The position numbers were made by a program, and so were the translations under genes. Source: Elusimicrobia bacterium GWA2_62_23 (GTDB lineage: Bacteria > Elusimicrobiota > Elusimicrobia > Elusimicrobiales > UBA9959). From it: a DNA stretch of 64,000 nucleotides. The stretch spans positions 28,029 to 92,028 of the forward strand of contig MGTV01000023.1 of assembly GCA_001799635.1 (NCBI GenBank), written 5' to 3'. Shown here one piece after another: positions 35,780-44,807 of the stretch (within the stretch, counting starts at the first letter, position 1; the number at the start of each line of letters is the position of its first letter). Below the pieces are notes generated by a model that saw only the letters and a program-made list of their open reading frames with translations, was not told where the DNA came from and did not search any database.

Positions 35780-38345
35780 ACTTCTCCATGTCCCGCCAGT
35801 TCGGGCCGGTCTTGAGCTCGGCCAGGAGCGGCACGGAAAGCGCGTAGGCCGCTTCCATCTCCCGCTTTATCAGGCGGGCCGCGTCCTTGAGCTTGCCTTC
35901 GCGCACTTCGAACACCAGTTCGTCGTGTACCTGCAGCAGCATGAAAACGTCCTCCGAACCGCGCAGCGCGGGGAAGAGCCTGTTCATGGCCAGCTTTATG
36001 ATCTCGGCCGAGCCGCCCTGCACCGGGGTGTTGATGGCGGCGCGCTCGGCGAAGCCGCGCAGGTGCGGGTTGGAGGCCGTCAGCCCCGGCAGGAGCCGGC
36101 GCCGGCCGGTGAAGGTGGTCACCAGGCCGGACTTCTTGGCTTCGGCCACGGTGCGCTCGCTCCACTCCTTCACGCCTGGGCAGGCTTCGAAATAGTGCTT
36201 TATATAATTGGACGCCTCGGCGCGGCTGATGCCCAGGTCCTGCGAGAGTCCCTGGGCGGTCTTGCCGTAAACTATGCCGAAGTTGATGGCCTTGGCCGCG
36301 CGGCGCATCTCGGGGGTGACCAGCGCCGGCGCGCAGTGGAAGATCTCGGAGGCGGTGCGCAGGTGGATGTCCTCGCCGTTGCGGAAGGCCTCGGTAAATC
36401 CCTTGTCCCCGGACAGGTGCGCCAGCACCCGCAGGTCTATCTGCGAGTAGTCGGCGGAAAGCAGCGTGAAGCCGCCGCGGGCTATGAAGCATTTGCGCAC
36501 CAGCAGGCCGGATTCGGAGCGTATCGGGATGTTCTGCAGGTTGGGCCTGGAGCTGGAGAAGCGGCCGGTGGCCGTGCCGAGCTGGTCGAAAGTGGTATGC
36601 AGGCGCCCGTCGGGGCCGGCGGCGGCCAGCAGGTTGTCCACGAAGGAGGATTTAAGCTTGGAGACCTCGCGGTAGTCCAGCAGCAGCGGCACCACCGGGT
36701 GCGCGGCCTTCAGGTACTGCAGGGCCTCCTCGCCGGTGGAGTAGCCGCCGTCCTTGTTCTTGAACTGCTTCTTCTGCGCCTCGCCCAGGCCCAGGTTGAG
36801 CTTCTCGTAGAGCATGAAGCCCACCTGCTTGGGCGAGTTCAGGTTGACCTCCATGCCGGCGAGGCGCTGCACCTCGGCCTGCAGTTCGGTCATCTTGCCT
36901 TCGAAACGGGCCGAGAGCTCTCCGAGCAGCCTGGTGTCGGCCGCGGTGCCGCGGCGCTCCATGGCGTAAACCGCCGGCAGCAGCGGCAGTTCTAGGTCCC
37001 GGTACACGCTCCCCATGCCGGCCGCGTCCAGTTCCCCCTCCAGCTGCTTCAGGAGGGCCGGCAGCCCGGCGCAGGCCTGCAGTTTCTCCTCGGAGGAATC
37101 CGGCATCTGTATCGGCAGGCCGAGGCGTTCAAAAACGAGCTGGGGCAGGGCCACGCCGCGCGAACCGCCGGCCAGCAGGGCCGCGGCCGCTTCGGCGTCG
37201 CCGAAATTCTCCGGCACGGCGCCAGGCGGCAGGTCCAGCAGGCGCATCACCGATTTGAGGCCGAAGACGGCCTTGTAAATTTTCTTATCCAGCAGCAGCG
37301 CGGCTGCGGCGGCCGCGTCTTCCGGCTTGAACAGCCCGGGGCTCAGCACGCAGACGCCGGCGGCGCCGCCTATGGCAAGCCCGTCGGCAAAAGCGGCGAA
37401 AGCGAGTTCCTTATGCCCGGCGCCCAGCACCACGGCCGCCTCTTTGAGCGGCGGCAGTTCGGCGGGTTTCTGTTCCGCCGGCGCGGAGCCGGCCAGGGCC
37501 AGCAGGTCCTTGAATTCCAGGCGGCGCGCCATCTCTTCCAGTTCGGGACCGCCGGGCGCGGCCGGCTTGAAAATATCCAGCCCTTCTTCTATCGGCGCGT
37601 CGGCCTCCAGCGTCACCAGGCGGCGCGACAGGCGGGCGTTCTTCATGTCCTTGGCTACCTTGGCCAGCAGCTTGTCCTTGGCGGCCAGTTCCGGGTCCAT
37701 GGCCGCGGCCAGGATCTTTTCCAGGGGGCCGTAGGTCTGCACCAGCTTGGCGGCGCTCTTGGCGCCTACGCCGGCCACGCCGGGCACATTGTCGGAGGCG
37801 TCGCCCACCAGCGCGAAATAGTCCGGCAGCAGGGAGGGTGGCAGGCCGTATTTCTTCTCCACGGCTTCGGGGCCGGAAAAATCCGCGGAGGTCCCGTCCC
37901 ACATCTTCACCCGTTCCCCCACCAGTTGGGCGGCGTCCTTGTCGCCCGAAATTATCACGGCTTCCATCCCGGCCTTTTCGGCGCGGCGGGCCAGCGTGGC
38001 TATGATATCGTCGGCTTCGTAGCCTTTCAGGTAGACGCCCTTGAGCCCCAGCGCCTTTACCAGTTCCCGCGCGGTATTGAGCTGGGAGACCAGGGCGTCC
38101 TCCACGGGCGGGCGGTTGGCCTTGTAGTCGGTATAGAGCTCGTCGCGGAACGTGCCGCCTTTGGAATCGAAGCAGACGGCGAAATATTCCGGCCGCTTCT
38201 CCCGCAGGATCCGCAGCAGCACCCTGGTGAAACCGAAAAGCGCGCCTACCTCCTCGCCCCTGGAGTTGGTGAACTTGGGCAGGGCGTGGTAGCTCCTGTG
38301 CAGGAAAGCGTGAGCGTCTATTATAAAAACGCGCTTCGGGTTCAT
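35769..38345 (-). CDS. polA: DNA polymerase I, 3'-5' exonuclease domain degenerate
   Basis: An 858-aa repair and primer-removal polymerase. The N-terminal 5' nuclease (about 1-285) is intact ('FIIDAHAFLHRSYHAL', 'GYEADDIIATLA', 'GVGAKSAAKLV'). The middle domain (about 305-470) lacks the DxE and downstream Asp ligands of the proofreading site ('VVLGAGHKELAFAAF' where DTET is expected), so no 3'-5' activity is likely, as in Taq and Bst enzymes. Polymerase motif A reads DYSQIDLR with Asp637 where Glu is nearly universal; motif B is 'RRAAKAINFGIVYG'; motif C is 'QVHDELVFEV'. Downstream of trxA with a GC hairpin in the gap. Confidence 0.94.
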   Translation of the reverse strand: MNPKRVFIIDAHAFLHRSYHALPKFTNSRGEEVGALFGFTRVLLRILREKRPEYFAVCFDSKGGTFRDELYTDYKANRPPVEDALVSQLNTARELVKALGLKGVYLKGYEADDIIATLARRAEKAGMEAVIISGDKDAAQLVGERVKMWDGTSADFSGPEAVEKKYGLPPSLLPDYFALVGDASDNVPGVAGVGAKSAAKLVQTYGPLEKILAAAMDPELAAKDKLLAKVAKDMKNARLSRRLVTLEADAPIEEGLDIFKPAAPGGPELEEMARRLEFKDLLALAGSAPAEQKPAELPPLKEAAVVLGAGHKELAFAAFADGLAIGGAAGVCVLSPGLFKPEDAAAAAALLLDKKIYKAVFGLKSVMRLLDLPPGAVPENFGDAEAAAALLAGGSRGVALPQLVFERLGLPIQMPDSSEEKLQACAGLPALLKQLEGELDAAGMGSVYRDLELPLLPAVYAMERRGTAADTRLLGELSARFEGKMTELQAEVQRLAGMEVNLNSPKQVGFMLYEKLNLGLGEAQKKQFKNKDGGYSTGEEALQYLKAAHPVVPLLLDYREVSKLKSSFVDNLLAAAGPDGRLHTTFDQLGTATGRFSSSRPNLQNIPIRSESGLLVRKCFIARGGFTLLSADYSQIDLRVLAHLSGDKGFTEAFRNGEDIHLRTASEIFHCAPALVTPEMRRAAKAINFGIVYGKTAQGLSQDLGISRAEASNYIKHYFEACPGVKEWSERTVAEAKKSGLVTTFTGRRRLLPGLTASNPHLRGFAERAAINTPVQGGSAEIIKLAMNRLFPALRGSEDVFMLLQVHDELVFEVREGKLKDAARLIKREMEAAYALSVPLLAELKTGPNWRDMEKYAP

Positions 38346-38370
38346 TTTTTAGGAATTAAAAAGGGGAGAA

Positions 38371-38400
38371 AACGGCCCGCCGCGGTCTCCCGCGGCGGGC
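38371..38400 (-). terminator. Terminator or attenuator between trxA and polA
   Basis: Perfect 11-bp stem GCCCGCCGCGG/CCGCGGCGGGC (38375-38385 with 38390-38400) with a 4-nt loop. On the minus strand it is followed by GTTTTC then CCCC, a short U-tract, so termination may be partial and allow polA expression. Confidence 0.65.
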
Positions 38401-38408
38401 GTGGCGGT

Positions 38409-38735
38409 TCAGGCGAGCATCTCGTCCAGGTGCTTCTTCAGCTCTTCCTTGGGCTGCAGGCCTACCAGTTCGTGGGCGAGCTTGCCGCCCTTGAACAGCA
38501 GGATGGTGGGAATGGCGGAGATGCGGTAATTGGACGCGGTCTCCTGGTTCTCGTCGGTATTGAGCTTGCAGACCTTCACCTTGCCGGCGTATTCCTTGGC
38601 CAGCTCGTCTATGACGGGGCCTATCATGCGGCAGGGGCCGCACCAGGGGGCCCAGAAGTCCACCAGCACCGGGGTGGCGCTCTTGAGGACTTCGGCCTCG
38701 AAATTAGCGTCAGTAACCTGTATCTCGTTCGACAT
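38409..38735 (-). CDS. trxA: Thioredoxin
   Basis: A 108-aa classical thioredoxin: active site '[12 protein letters not shown]' (CGPC, Cys 33 and 36 by position), buried Asp in 'PVLVDFWA', cis-Pro in '[10 protein letters not shown]', and Gly-rich end '[12 protein letters not shown]'. Cytoplasmic dithiol reductant for ribonucleotide reductase, peroxiredoxins and other partners. GGAGATCATT precedes the ATG; a consensus promoter lies 65 nt upstream. Confidence 0.96.
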   Translation of the reverse strand: MSNEIQVTDANFEAEVLKSATPVLVDFWAPWCGPCRMIGPVIDELAKEYAGKVKVCKLNTDENQETASNYRISAIPTILLFKGGKLAHELVGLQPKEELKKHLDEMLA

Positions 38736-38799
38736 AATGATCTCCTTGGAAGCTGCAGTTTAAAGCGGTGAGAGAGCGGCGCGGGAAGCCGCCTCCCTA

Positions 38800-38828
38800 A
38801 TAGTATAAGACTTACTTTTTCTTGTCAA
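38800..38828 (-). promoter_or_regulatory. Sigma-70 promoter for trxA and downstream genes
   Basis: Minus strand TTGACA (38828-38823), 17-nt spacer, TACTAT (38805-38800). It lies in the 111-nt gap after the response regulator gene. Its transcript can continue past a partial terminator into polA-rhomboid-coaE-rho-M23. Confidence 0.8.
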
Positions 38829-38846
38829 GGCAATGCCAGTGCCGCA

Positions 38847-39242
38847 TCAGGGCCTATGGCCTTCAACGCGGCCAATAAGGTAGCGGATCTCCTTCCAAAG
38901 CTCCTCGATATCGATGGGTTTGGAGAAGAAGGCGCCGGCGCCGGCCAGCATGGCCTCGGAGCGGTCGGCCGGTTCGGTGTACTTGGCCGAAATGAAGACC
39001 ACCGGGACTTTTTTCAGCCGGGCCGACTCCCGGATAACCCGCAGGAATTCCACGCCGTGCATGTCCGGCAGCTGGATGTCCAGGACTATCAGGGAGGGCA
39101 CCTGTTCGGCCAGCGCGTCCAGCGCCTCCCTGGCCGACTTGGCCACCAGGATCTGGGCCTCCACGTTCTTGAGCTTGAGGCCGTCCTCCAGCGTGTCTAT
39201 GAAGTTCTTGTCGTCGTCCACTATCAGTATGGTCATTGGCAT
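38847..39242 (-). CDS. Single-domain response regulator (CheY-like)
   Basis: A 131-aa receiver domain only. 'ILIVDDDKNF' gives the acidic pair, 'LIVLDIQLPDMHG' the phospho-acceptor Asp (near residue 55), 'VFISAK' the switch Ser/Thr, and 'FFSKPID' the Lys. No output domain, so it acts by protein-protein contact or phosphorelay. The kinase is not in the window. Two Met codons (39242, 39236) are possible starts; neither has a ribosome site. Follows the phosphoesterase gene by 3 nt. Confidence 0.9.
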   Translation of the reverse strand: MPMTILIVDDDKNFIDTLEDGLKLKNVEAQILVAKSAREALDALAEQVPSLIVLDIQLPDMHGVEFLRVIRESARLKKVPVVFISAKYTEPADRSEAMLAGAGAFFSKPIDIEELWKEIRYLIGRVEGHRP

Positions 39243-39245
39243 AGT

Positions 39246-39980
39246 TTAGAATCCGAAGCTGAGCCGCTCCGCGAGCATCCCGGGCATCTTGAGGTCGGCC
39301 ATGCGTTTCTGCGTCGCTCCCACGTCGTAGAAAACCTTGTAGTGATCGAACAGGCCCCGCTCCTGGTCGTAGATGCCGCAGGAGGCCCTGGGGTCCCCGT
39401 CCCTGGGCTGCCCCACCGAGCCGGGGTTGATCATCACGTGGCCCTTGGGCAGCACCAGCCGGTCCATGGAGCGCATGAAGTCCGCGGCCGGGGCTCCGGC
39501 CGCCGTCTGCCTGAAATAGATGGGCATGTGGCTGTGGCCGATAAAACAGAGTTTGGAGGTGCACTTATCCATGTTGTCGGCGAACTGGAGCTCGTTGAGC
39601 ATGTATTCCGTAAGCGGCTTGCGCGGCGAGCCGTGCACCACGGAGAAACCTTCCTTCTCGGCCTTCTCGGGCAGGTTCGCTATAAAATCCATGGCCCGGC
39701 CGGTCAGCTGGCCGCGGGCGAAGTCTATGGACCAGCTGGCGTTGGCGTTGAACCAGCGCATCTCCATCTTGCCCACCATGGCCGCGTCGTGGTTGCCCAT
39801 CACCGCGGTAAGCGACTTCAGGCCCTGCAGGGCCTCGGCGCATTCCAGCGGCTGGGGGCCGTAGCCCACTATGTCGCCGCAGCAGATGAAATGCTCCACC
39901 CCGTTCTTCCGGTAAAAATCCAGTACCGCTTTAAGTGCCTCGAAGTTCCCGTGAACGTCCGAGAAAACGCCGTATCGCAT
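39246..39980 (-). CDS. Calcineurin-like metallophosphoesterase
   Basis: A 244-aa protein with all five metal-site blocks: 'GVFSDVHGNFEAL', 'CCGDIVGYGPQP', 'VMGNHDAAM', 'VVHGSPRKPL' and 'FIGHSHMPIY'. Binuclear-metal phosphatase or phosphodiesterase of the YfcE/diadenosine-tetraphosphatase-like group; the substrate cannot be told from sequence. Between smc and a response regulator with 3-6 nt gaps, so cotranscribed. Confidence 0.88.
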   Translation of the reverse strand: MRYGVFSDVHGNFEALKAVLDFYRKNGVEHFICCGDIVGYGPQPLECAEALQGLKSLTAVMGNHDAAMVGKMEMRWFNANASWSIDFARGQLTGRAMDFIANLPEKAEKEGFSVVHGSPRKPLTEYMLNELQFADNMDKCTSKLCFIGHSHMPIYFRQTAAGAPAADFMRSMDRLVLPKGHVMINPGSVGQPRDGDPRASCGIYDQERGLFDHYKVFYDVGATQKRMADLKMPGMLAERLSFGF

Positions 39981-39986
39981 TATGTC

Positions 39987-42900
39987 CTAGTTGACTCCCG
40001 CGGGTTGGGGCGCATTATTGACCATGTTGGCCGCCCTCTTGAGGTCCACAGAGATGAGCTTGGAAACGCCGAGTTCCTCCATCGTGACGCCGTAAAGGGT
40101 GTCGGCCGCCTCCATGGTGCGCTTGTTGTGCGTGATCACGATGAACTGCGTGGTGCCGGCGAACTCCCGGATCAGGCGCACGAAGCGCTCCACGTTGGCC
40201 TCGTCGAGCGGGGCGTCGGCCTCGTCCATGATGCAGAACGGCGAGGGGTTGACGCGGAAGAAGCTGAAGAGCAGCGCCAGGGCCGTCAGCGCTTTTTCGC
40301 CGCCGGACAGCTGCGAGATGCTCACCAGCTTCTTGCCGGGCGGGTGGGCCATGATCTCCACGCCGGTCTCCAGCAGGTTATCTGGCATGGTCAGGATGAG
40401 GTCGGCCTCGCCGCCGTTGAACAGCAGCGAGTAGATCTCCTTGAAGTAGCCGCGCACCTTGTCGTAGGTGAGCTTGAAGTTCTCCCTGGTGGTGTCGTTG
40501 ATCTTGTTGATGGCGCTGCGCAGGTCGGCCTTGGCGCGGTTCAGGTCCTCCACCTGGGAGTTCATGAAGTTGTAGCGCTGCGTCAGGGCCTCGTACTCTT
40601 CGGGGGCGGTCATGTTGACGTTGCCCATCTCCGTTATGCGGCGGCGCAGGAACAGCACGCGGTCGTGGTCGGCCTCCACGCCGGCGTAGCGCTCGCGCGC
40701 CTCGGCGGGGGTCACGTTCCATTCCTCTGACATGCGCCTGGCGGTCTCTTCGGCGCGGGCGGCTATGGTGGCCAGCTCGGTCTCGATCTGGTAGCGGATC
40801 TTCTCGTTCTCGGTGGCAAGGGCGCGGTTGTCGGAGAGATTGGCGTTGAGGCGCGCCATGCTGCCGCGCAGCTCGTTGAGTTCGTCCTCCATGGACCTGT
40901 CGATTATCTCCTTTTCGGCCAGGTCGTGCATGAGCTCGGCCAGTCGCCCACGGGCGGCGGCTATTTCGCCCTTATAGCGCTCTTCGCGCGAGGCGAGCTC
41001 GGAGCGGCGCTCCTCGAAATGGGATCTCTCTTCCGTCAGCGAGGCCAGGTCGCCCTCGGCGCGGGACAGCTCGCCCTTGAGGGCTTCCAGGTTCTGCCGG
41101 TAATTGTCCAGGTTGGCTTTGCGGGCGCCCAGTTCTTCCTTCTGGCGGGCGTAATCCTCGTGCAGGGCGTTCTTGCGCTCGCCCAGGGCGGCCTGCTCGG
41201 CCTTCTTGGCCTCGGTGGCGGCGCCGGCGGCGGTTTTCTGTTCCTGCAGCGCGGCGAATTCGCCCTCGGCCTGTTTTATGGCGGCGTCGGCACGGTCCCG
41301 CTCGGACTGCGACAGCGCCAGGCTCTCGCGCTTGAGGCGCAGGTCGTCCTCGGCGCCGGCGGCCTCGGTCTCGTTCTTATGGAAATCTATGTCCAGGGCC
41401 CGGGTCCGCTCGGCCGCGGCGGTGGCCGCGTTGCGGGCTTCGTCCAGGCGGAGCAGCAGGCCGGAGCGCTCGGTATCGAGGGCGGAGGTTTCCGCGTCCA
41501 TCGCGGCTATCTGCGCCTTCAGGTCCCCCTCCTCTTCCCAGTACGGCTCGTTGGAAACCACCTCGTCCACGCCGCCGGTCACCCAGAACGGCCCGTGCAC
41601 GGAACCGCCGGAGGCGTAAACGCCGGCCAGCAGGCCGGTCACCAGCGGCTTGTACTGCTCTTCGCAGGAGATCTTCTCGAGGATGCGCTGCGCGCCGGGG
41701 GCTTCCCAGCCCGCCTGCGGCGCGGGCAGGGCCTGAGCCCGCTCCAGGATGAGGAAGCGGCAGCGGCCTTTGCCCACGTGCCTGAGGTAATCTATGGCTT
41801 CCTGCGCGGAAGCGGCGGTCTCGCAGACCACGGAATCGAGGAAGCGGCCGAGAGCGTCGTCCACGGCGACGCGGTCCTCCTTGCGGATGGACAGCAGGTG
41901 GCGCAGGGTGCCCTTCACGCCGGCCACGCCGGAGTTCAGCACGCCGTTGATGCCCACCCAGTAGGTGTCGTGTTCGCCCTGGGCGAGTATCGCCTCCAGG
42001 CGGGAACGGTTCCAGGCTTTCTTTTCGCGGAGGTCGGACAGACGGAATTCTATCTCGTTGATGCGGTCGGCCAGGGTCTTGGCGGCGGCCTCGGAAGCGG
42101 CGGCCTTCTCCTTCTCGGCGGCCAGCGCGGCGCCGAGCTCGCCCGAGCGGGCCCTGAATTCGGCTATGCGGGCCTCTATGGCGGCGGCGGCGGCGGTGAT
42201 ATCGGCTATGTCCTTCTCCAAGCCGGCCTTCGCGTCGTTATGGTGGCCTATATTGGAGCCGGTGACGGCGATGCGGTTGGACAGGTCCATCTCGCGGGCG
42301 TAGGCCTCGTTCATCTCCCTGGCTATGCCGTCGGCGGCCTCGTCGGCGGCGCGCATCTGCTCGGCCACCCCGGCCAGGGCCCCGGCGGACGTCTCGTACT
42401 CGGCCTGCAGGGCGGGCAGGCCGCCTTCGTCGGAGGAAAGCTTCAGGCGCAGTTCTTCTATGCGGGGCGCGGTGACCGCCAGTTTCTCGGCGTTGCGCCG
42501 CTCGGCCACGGCCAGCGCCTCGCGCTGGCTGCCTATCTCGGCGAGCATGTTCTCGCCGGACAGGATGCGCCCTTCGGACTGCACCTTCTCGGTCTTCACG
42601 GTGCTGACGGCTTCCTTCAGCACGCGCTGCTCCTCGCCCTTCTGGGTCAGGGTCAGCGCCAGGGCGGCTATCTCGCCTTCCAGGCCGGTAACGGCCACGG
42701 TGATCTCTTCCAGTTCCTTCTTGACCGGTTCCAGGCGGGCGGCGGCTTCCTGGCTGCGGGCCGCGAAAGCGTCGCTCTCCTTGAGCAGCACGGAGATCTC
42801 GGCGCCGGTCAGCTCTTCCTTGTATTTCTGCTGCAGGCGGGCCTTGGCGGCCTCCTTGTCCAGCTTCTTGATCTGTTCGTCCAGCAGCACCATGGAGTCG

Positions 42901-43475
42901 GCCAGGCGGTTCAGGTCGGCGTCCACTTTCTCCAGCTTGCGGCCGGCTTCCTCGCGCTTGGCCTTGTACTTGCTGACGCCGGCGGCCTCTTCGAAGAGTT
43001 CGCGGCGCTGCTCGGCGGTGGTGCTCAGCACGTGCTCCACTTCGCCCTGGTCGATGATGGCGTAACCGTCGGTGCCTATGCCGGTGTCCAGGAACATCTC
43101 GCGGATGTCCTTGAGGCGGCACTGCACCTTGTTGATGAAATATTCGGATTCCTCGGAGCGGTAGATCTTGCGGGTGACGGTGACCTCGCTGAAGTCCAGC
43201 GGCAGCTTGCGGCTCTCGTTGTCGAAGGTCATGGCCACTTCGCCCATGTTGAGGGCCTGGCGCTTGGTGGTGCCCGCGAAAATGACGTCCATCATGGACG
43301 GCATGCGCAGGGATTTCCAGCTCATCTCGCCTATGCACCACTTTATGGAGTCCACCACGTTGGACTTGCCGCAGCCGTTGGGGCCGACTATGCAGGTGAT
43401 GCCGGGCTTGAGCGGCATTTTCACTTTATTGGCGAAGGATTTGAAACCGTAGACTTCCAGCGCTTTGAGATACAT
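39987..43475 (-). CDS. smc: Chromosome segregation ATPase SMC
   Basis: A 1162-aa SMC: N-terminal Walker A 'GPNGCGKSNVVDSIKW' near residue 33, long coiled coils, hinge near residues 500-660 ('GVKGTLRHLLSI', 'LGRFLDSVVCET'), a second coiled coil, then C-terminal 'LSGGEKALTALALLF' (signature) and 'FCIMDEADAPLDEANV' (Walker B). Partners ScpA and ScpB are not in the window. AGGGGA lies upstream of the ATG. Heads the smc-phosphoesterase-response regulator operon. Confidence 0.95.
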   Translation of the reverse strand: MYLKALEVYGFKSFANKVKMPLKPGITCIVGPNGCGKSNVVDSIKWCIGEMSWKSLRMPSMMDVIFAGTTKRQALNMGEVAMTFDNESRKLPLDFSEVTVTRKIYRSEESEYFINKVQCRLKDIREMFLDTGIGTDGYAIIDQGEVEHVLSTTAEQRRELFEEAAGVSKYKAKREEAGRKLEKVDADLNRLADSMVLLDEQIKKLDKEAAKARLQQKYKEELTGAEISVLLKESDAFAARSQEAAARLEPVKKELEEITVAVTGLEGEIAALALTLTQKGEEQRVLKEAVSTVKTEKVQSEGRILSGENMLAEIGSQREALAVAERRNAEKLAVTAPRIEELRLKLSSDEGGLPALQAEYETSAGALAGVAEQMRAADEAADGIAREMNEAYAREMDLSNRIAVTGSNIGHHNDAKAGLEKDIADITAAAAAIEARIAEFRARSGELGAALAAEKEKAAASEAAAKTLADRINEIEFRLSDLREKKAWNRSRLEAILAQGEHDTYWVGINGVLNSGVAGVKGTLRHLLSIRKEDRVAVDDALGRFLDSVVCETAASAQEAIDYLRHVGKGRCRFLILERAQALPAPQAGWEAPGAQRILEKISCEEQYKPLVTGLLAGVYASGGSVHGPFWVTGGVDEVVSNEPYWEEEGDLKAQIAAMDAETSALDTERSGLLLRLDEARNAATAAAERTRALDIDFHKNETEAAGAEDDLRLKRESLALSQSERDRADAAIKQAEGEFAALQEQKTAAGAATEAKKAEQAALGERKNALHEDYARQKEELGARKANLDNYRQNLEALKGELSRAEGDLASLTEERSHFEERRSELASREERYKGEIAAARGRLAELMHDLAEKEIIDRSMEDELNELRGSMARLNANLSDNRALATENEKIRYQIETELATIAARAEETARRMSEEWNVTPAEARERYAGVEADHDRVLFLRRRITEMGNVNMTAPEEYEALTQRYNFMNSQVEDLNRAKADLRSAINKINDTTRENFKLTYDKVRGYFKEIYSLLFNGGEADLILTMPDNLLETGVEIMAHPPGKKLVSISQLSGGEKALTALALLFSFFRVNPSPFCIMDEADAPLDEANVERFVRLIREFAGTTQFIVITHNKRTMEAADTLYGVTMEELGVSKLISVDLKRAANMVNNAPQPAGVN

Positions 43476-43550
43476 TAGGGTCCCCTGATGGTATGGATGA
43501 AAATCGAATGCCCCCGGCTATGGCGGGCGAAGGTAAATTATATAAATAAA

Positions 43551-43579
43551 AAGGCCCGGGTGTCTGCCCGGGCCCTTTT
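43551..43579 (-). terminator. Intrinsic terminator of the third FecR/beta-barrel operon
   Basis: The stem GGCCCGGG/CCCGGGCC (43553-43560 with 43567-43574) has a 6-nt loop, followed on the minus strand by TTTTTATTTATA. Lies 16 nt after the barrel stop. Confidence 0.85.
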
Positions 43580-43594
43580 AAGCGGCTTTACGCC

Positions 43595-44797
43595 TTAATA
43601 CGACAACTGGTATGAGATACCGAAGCTGTTGCCGGTATAGTTATAAGGCATATACTGCTCGAACTTGTTGTTCGAGGAAGCGACCACCAGCGAGTAGAAC
43701 AGCCGTACCATGGCCACGTCGTTGATGCGCTTGCGGATGGAACCGGTCAGCGTGGACATGGTGTTCACCTGCTTGGAGGCGGTGAAGTTGTTGGCCTCGT
43801 CGCGGGCCATGCGGTTCTTATAGGCCCTCCTGGTGACGTTCATGGCGCCGCCTACGGCCCACTTGCTGGTAATATTCAGGTCCACCGGGACGCTGAAGGC
43901 CAGTTCGTTGAAGTCGTAGTACTTGTCGCCGAACTGCGGGGCGGTATCGCCCAGGAACTTGTAGACCATGAAGTTCTGGTTGGAACGGTGCATGGTGTAG
44001 GAGATCATGGGATACATTTCGAAGATCCACAGCTTGTGGTGGAAGCCGAAATCCATGGAGGTGTCGGTGTCTTTCTGCTTGTCGTTCCCGTAAACCCCGG
44101 TCTCCTCCACCACCTTCTGGTTCTCATAGTTCTGGACGGTGTAGGTCAGGCCGCCGAAGAAGTTGTTCCACCCGGGCCGCAGGCTGACCTGCGACATGGT
44201 CTGGTCCTGCAGGCCGCCGGAGGTCTCCGCGGTGTTGCCGGCGTTCTGGAACTCGCGCAGCAGGTCGGTATAGTTGGGGAACTTCACGCTGCGCATCAGC
44301 CACTGCAGCGTCACTATGCCGTTCTTCTCCTGGTCGAAGGTGTAATCCAGGGCCAGCTGGCCGCCGGAGGAGTTCATGTTGTACAGGCCGTTCTTCCAGG
44401 CCTCGTTGGCGCCGGTGCGGCGGTATTCGCGGGTGATGGAAACGCCGGGCCGCACGCGCAGGTTGTCGAGCACCAGCCTGCGGTACTCGAAGTTGAACCC
44501 GTGGGACATGCTCCGGTCCGTGAACTGCCTGGAGTCCTGCGGCGCGAAACCGGGCCCCGCGTAATTGAAGTTGTACAGCGCGAACAGGTGGTCCGCCTGC
44601 GTGATCTTGGAGAGCAGGCCCACCTGGGTGTTGATGTTGCCGCCGCTGAAGATATTGCCTTCGCTGGGCAGGTAGCCGGCCTCGGTCAGGGTCATGTCGA
44701 AGAAGGGCGTGAAGATCTTGGAATCTTCAGCCACGGCGGCTGACAGCCGCCCGGCCATGCCGGCCGCGATAAAAGCGCTTAAGATAAGTTTTTTCAT
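43595..44797 (-). CDS. Outer-membrane beta-barrel protein, FecR-module partner (copy 3)
   Basis: A 400-aa protein with signal peptide MKKLILSAFIAAGMAGRLSAA, amphipathic strands and C-terminal 'SFGISYQLSY' (aromatic end). Alignable with the other two barrels: 'YRRTGANEAWKNGLYNM' corresponds to their 'ETKDExWGxGLxD' stretch, and the ending 'NKFEQYMPYNYTGNSFGISY' to 'NRYEQVYRYNYDSSSYFAGM'. Last gene of FecR > small envelope protein > barrel. Confidence 0.72.
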   Translation of the reverse strand: MKKLILSAFIAAGMAGRLSAAVAEDSKIFTPFFDMTLTEAGYLPSEGNIFSGGNINTQVGLLSKITQADHLFALYNFNYAGPGFAPQDSRQFTDRSMSHGFNFEYRRLVLDNLRVRPGVSITREYRRTGANEAWKNGLYNMNSSGGQLALDYTFDQEKNGIVTLQWLMRSVKFPNYTDLLREFQNAGNTAETSGGLQDQTMSQVSLRPGWNNFFGGLTYTVQNYENQKVVEETGVYGNDKQKDTDTSMDFGFHHKLWIFEMYPMISYTMHRSNQNFMVYKFLGDTAPQFGDKYYDFNELAFSVPVDLNITSKWAVGGAMNVTRRAYKNRMARDEANNFTASKQVNTMSTLTGSIRKRINDVAMVRLFYSLVVASSNNKFEQYMPYNYTGNSFGISYQLSY

Positions 44798-44807
44798 CGT
44801 TCAATCC

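Noticed and set aside
40926..43478. Plus-strand frame of 850 codons opposite smc
   Set aside because: Antisense shadow; smc is unmistakable on the minus strand and the opposite product has no motif.
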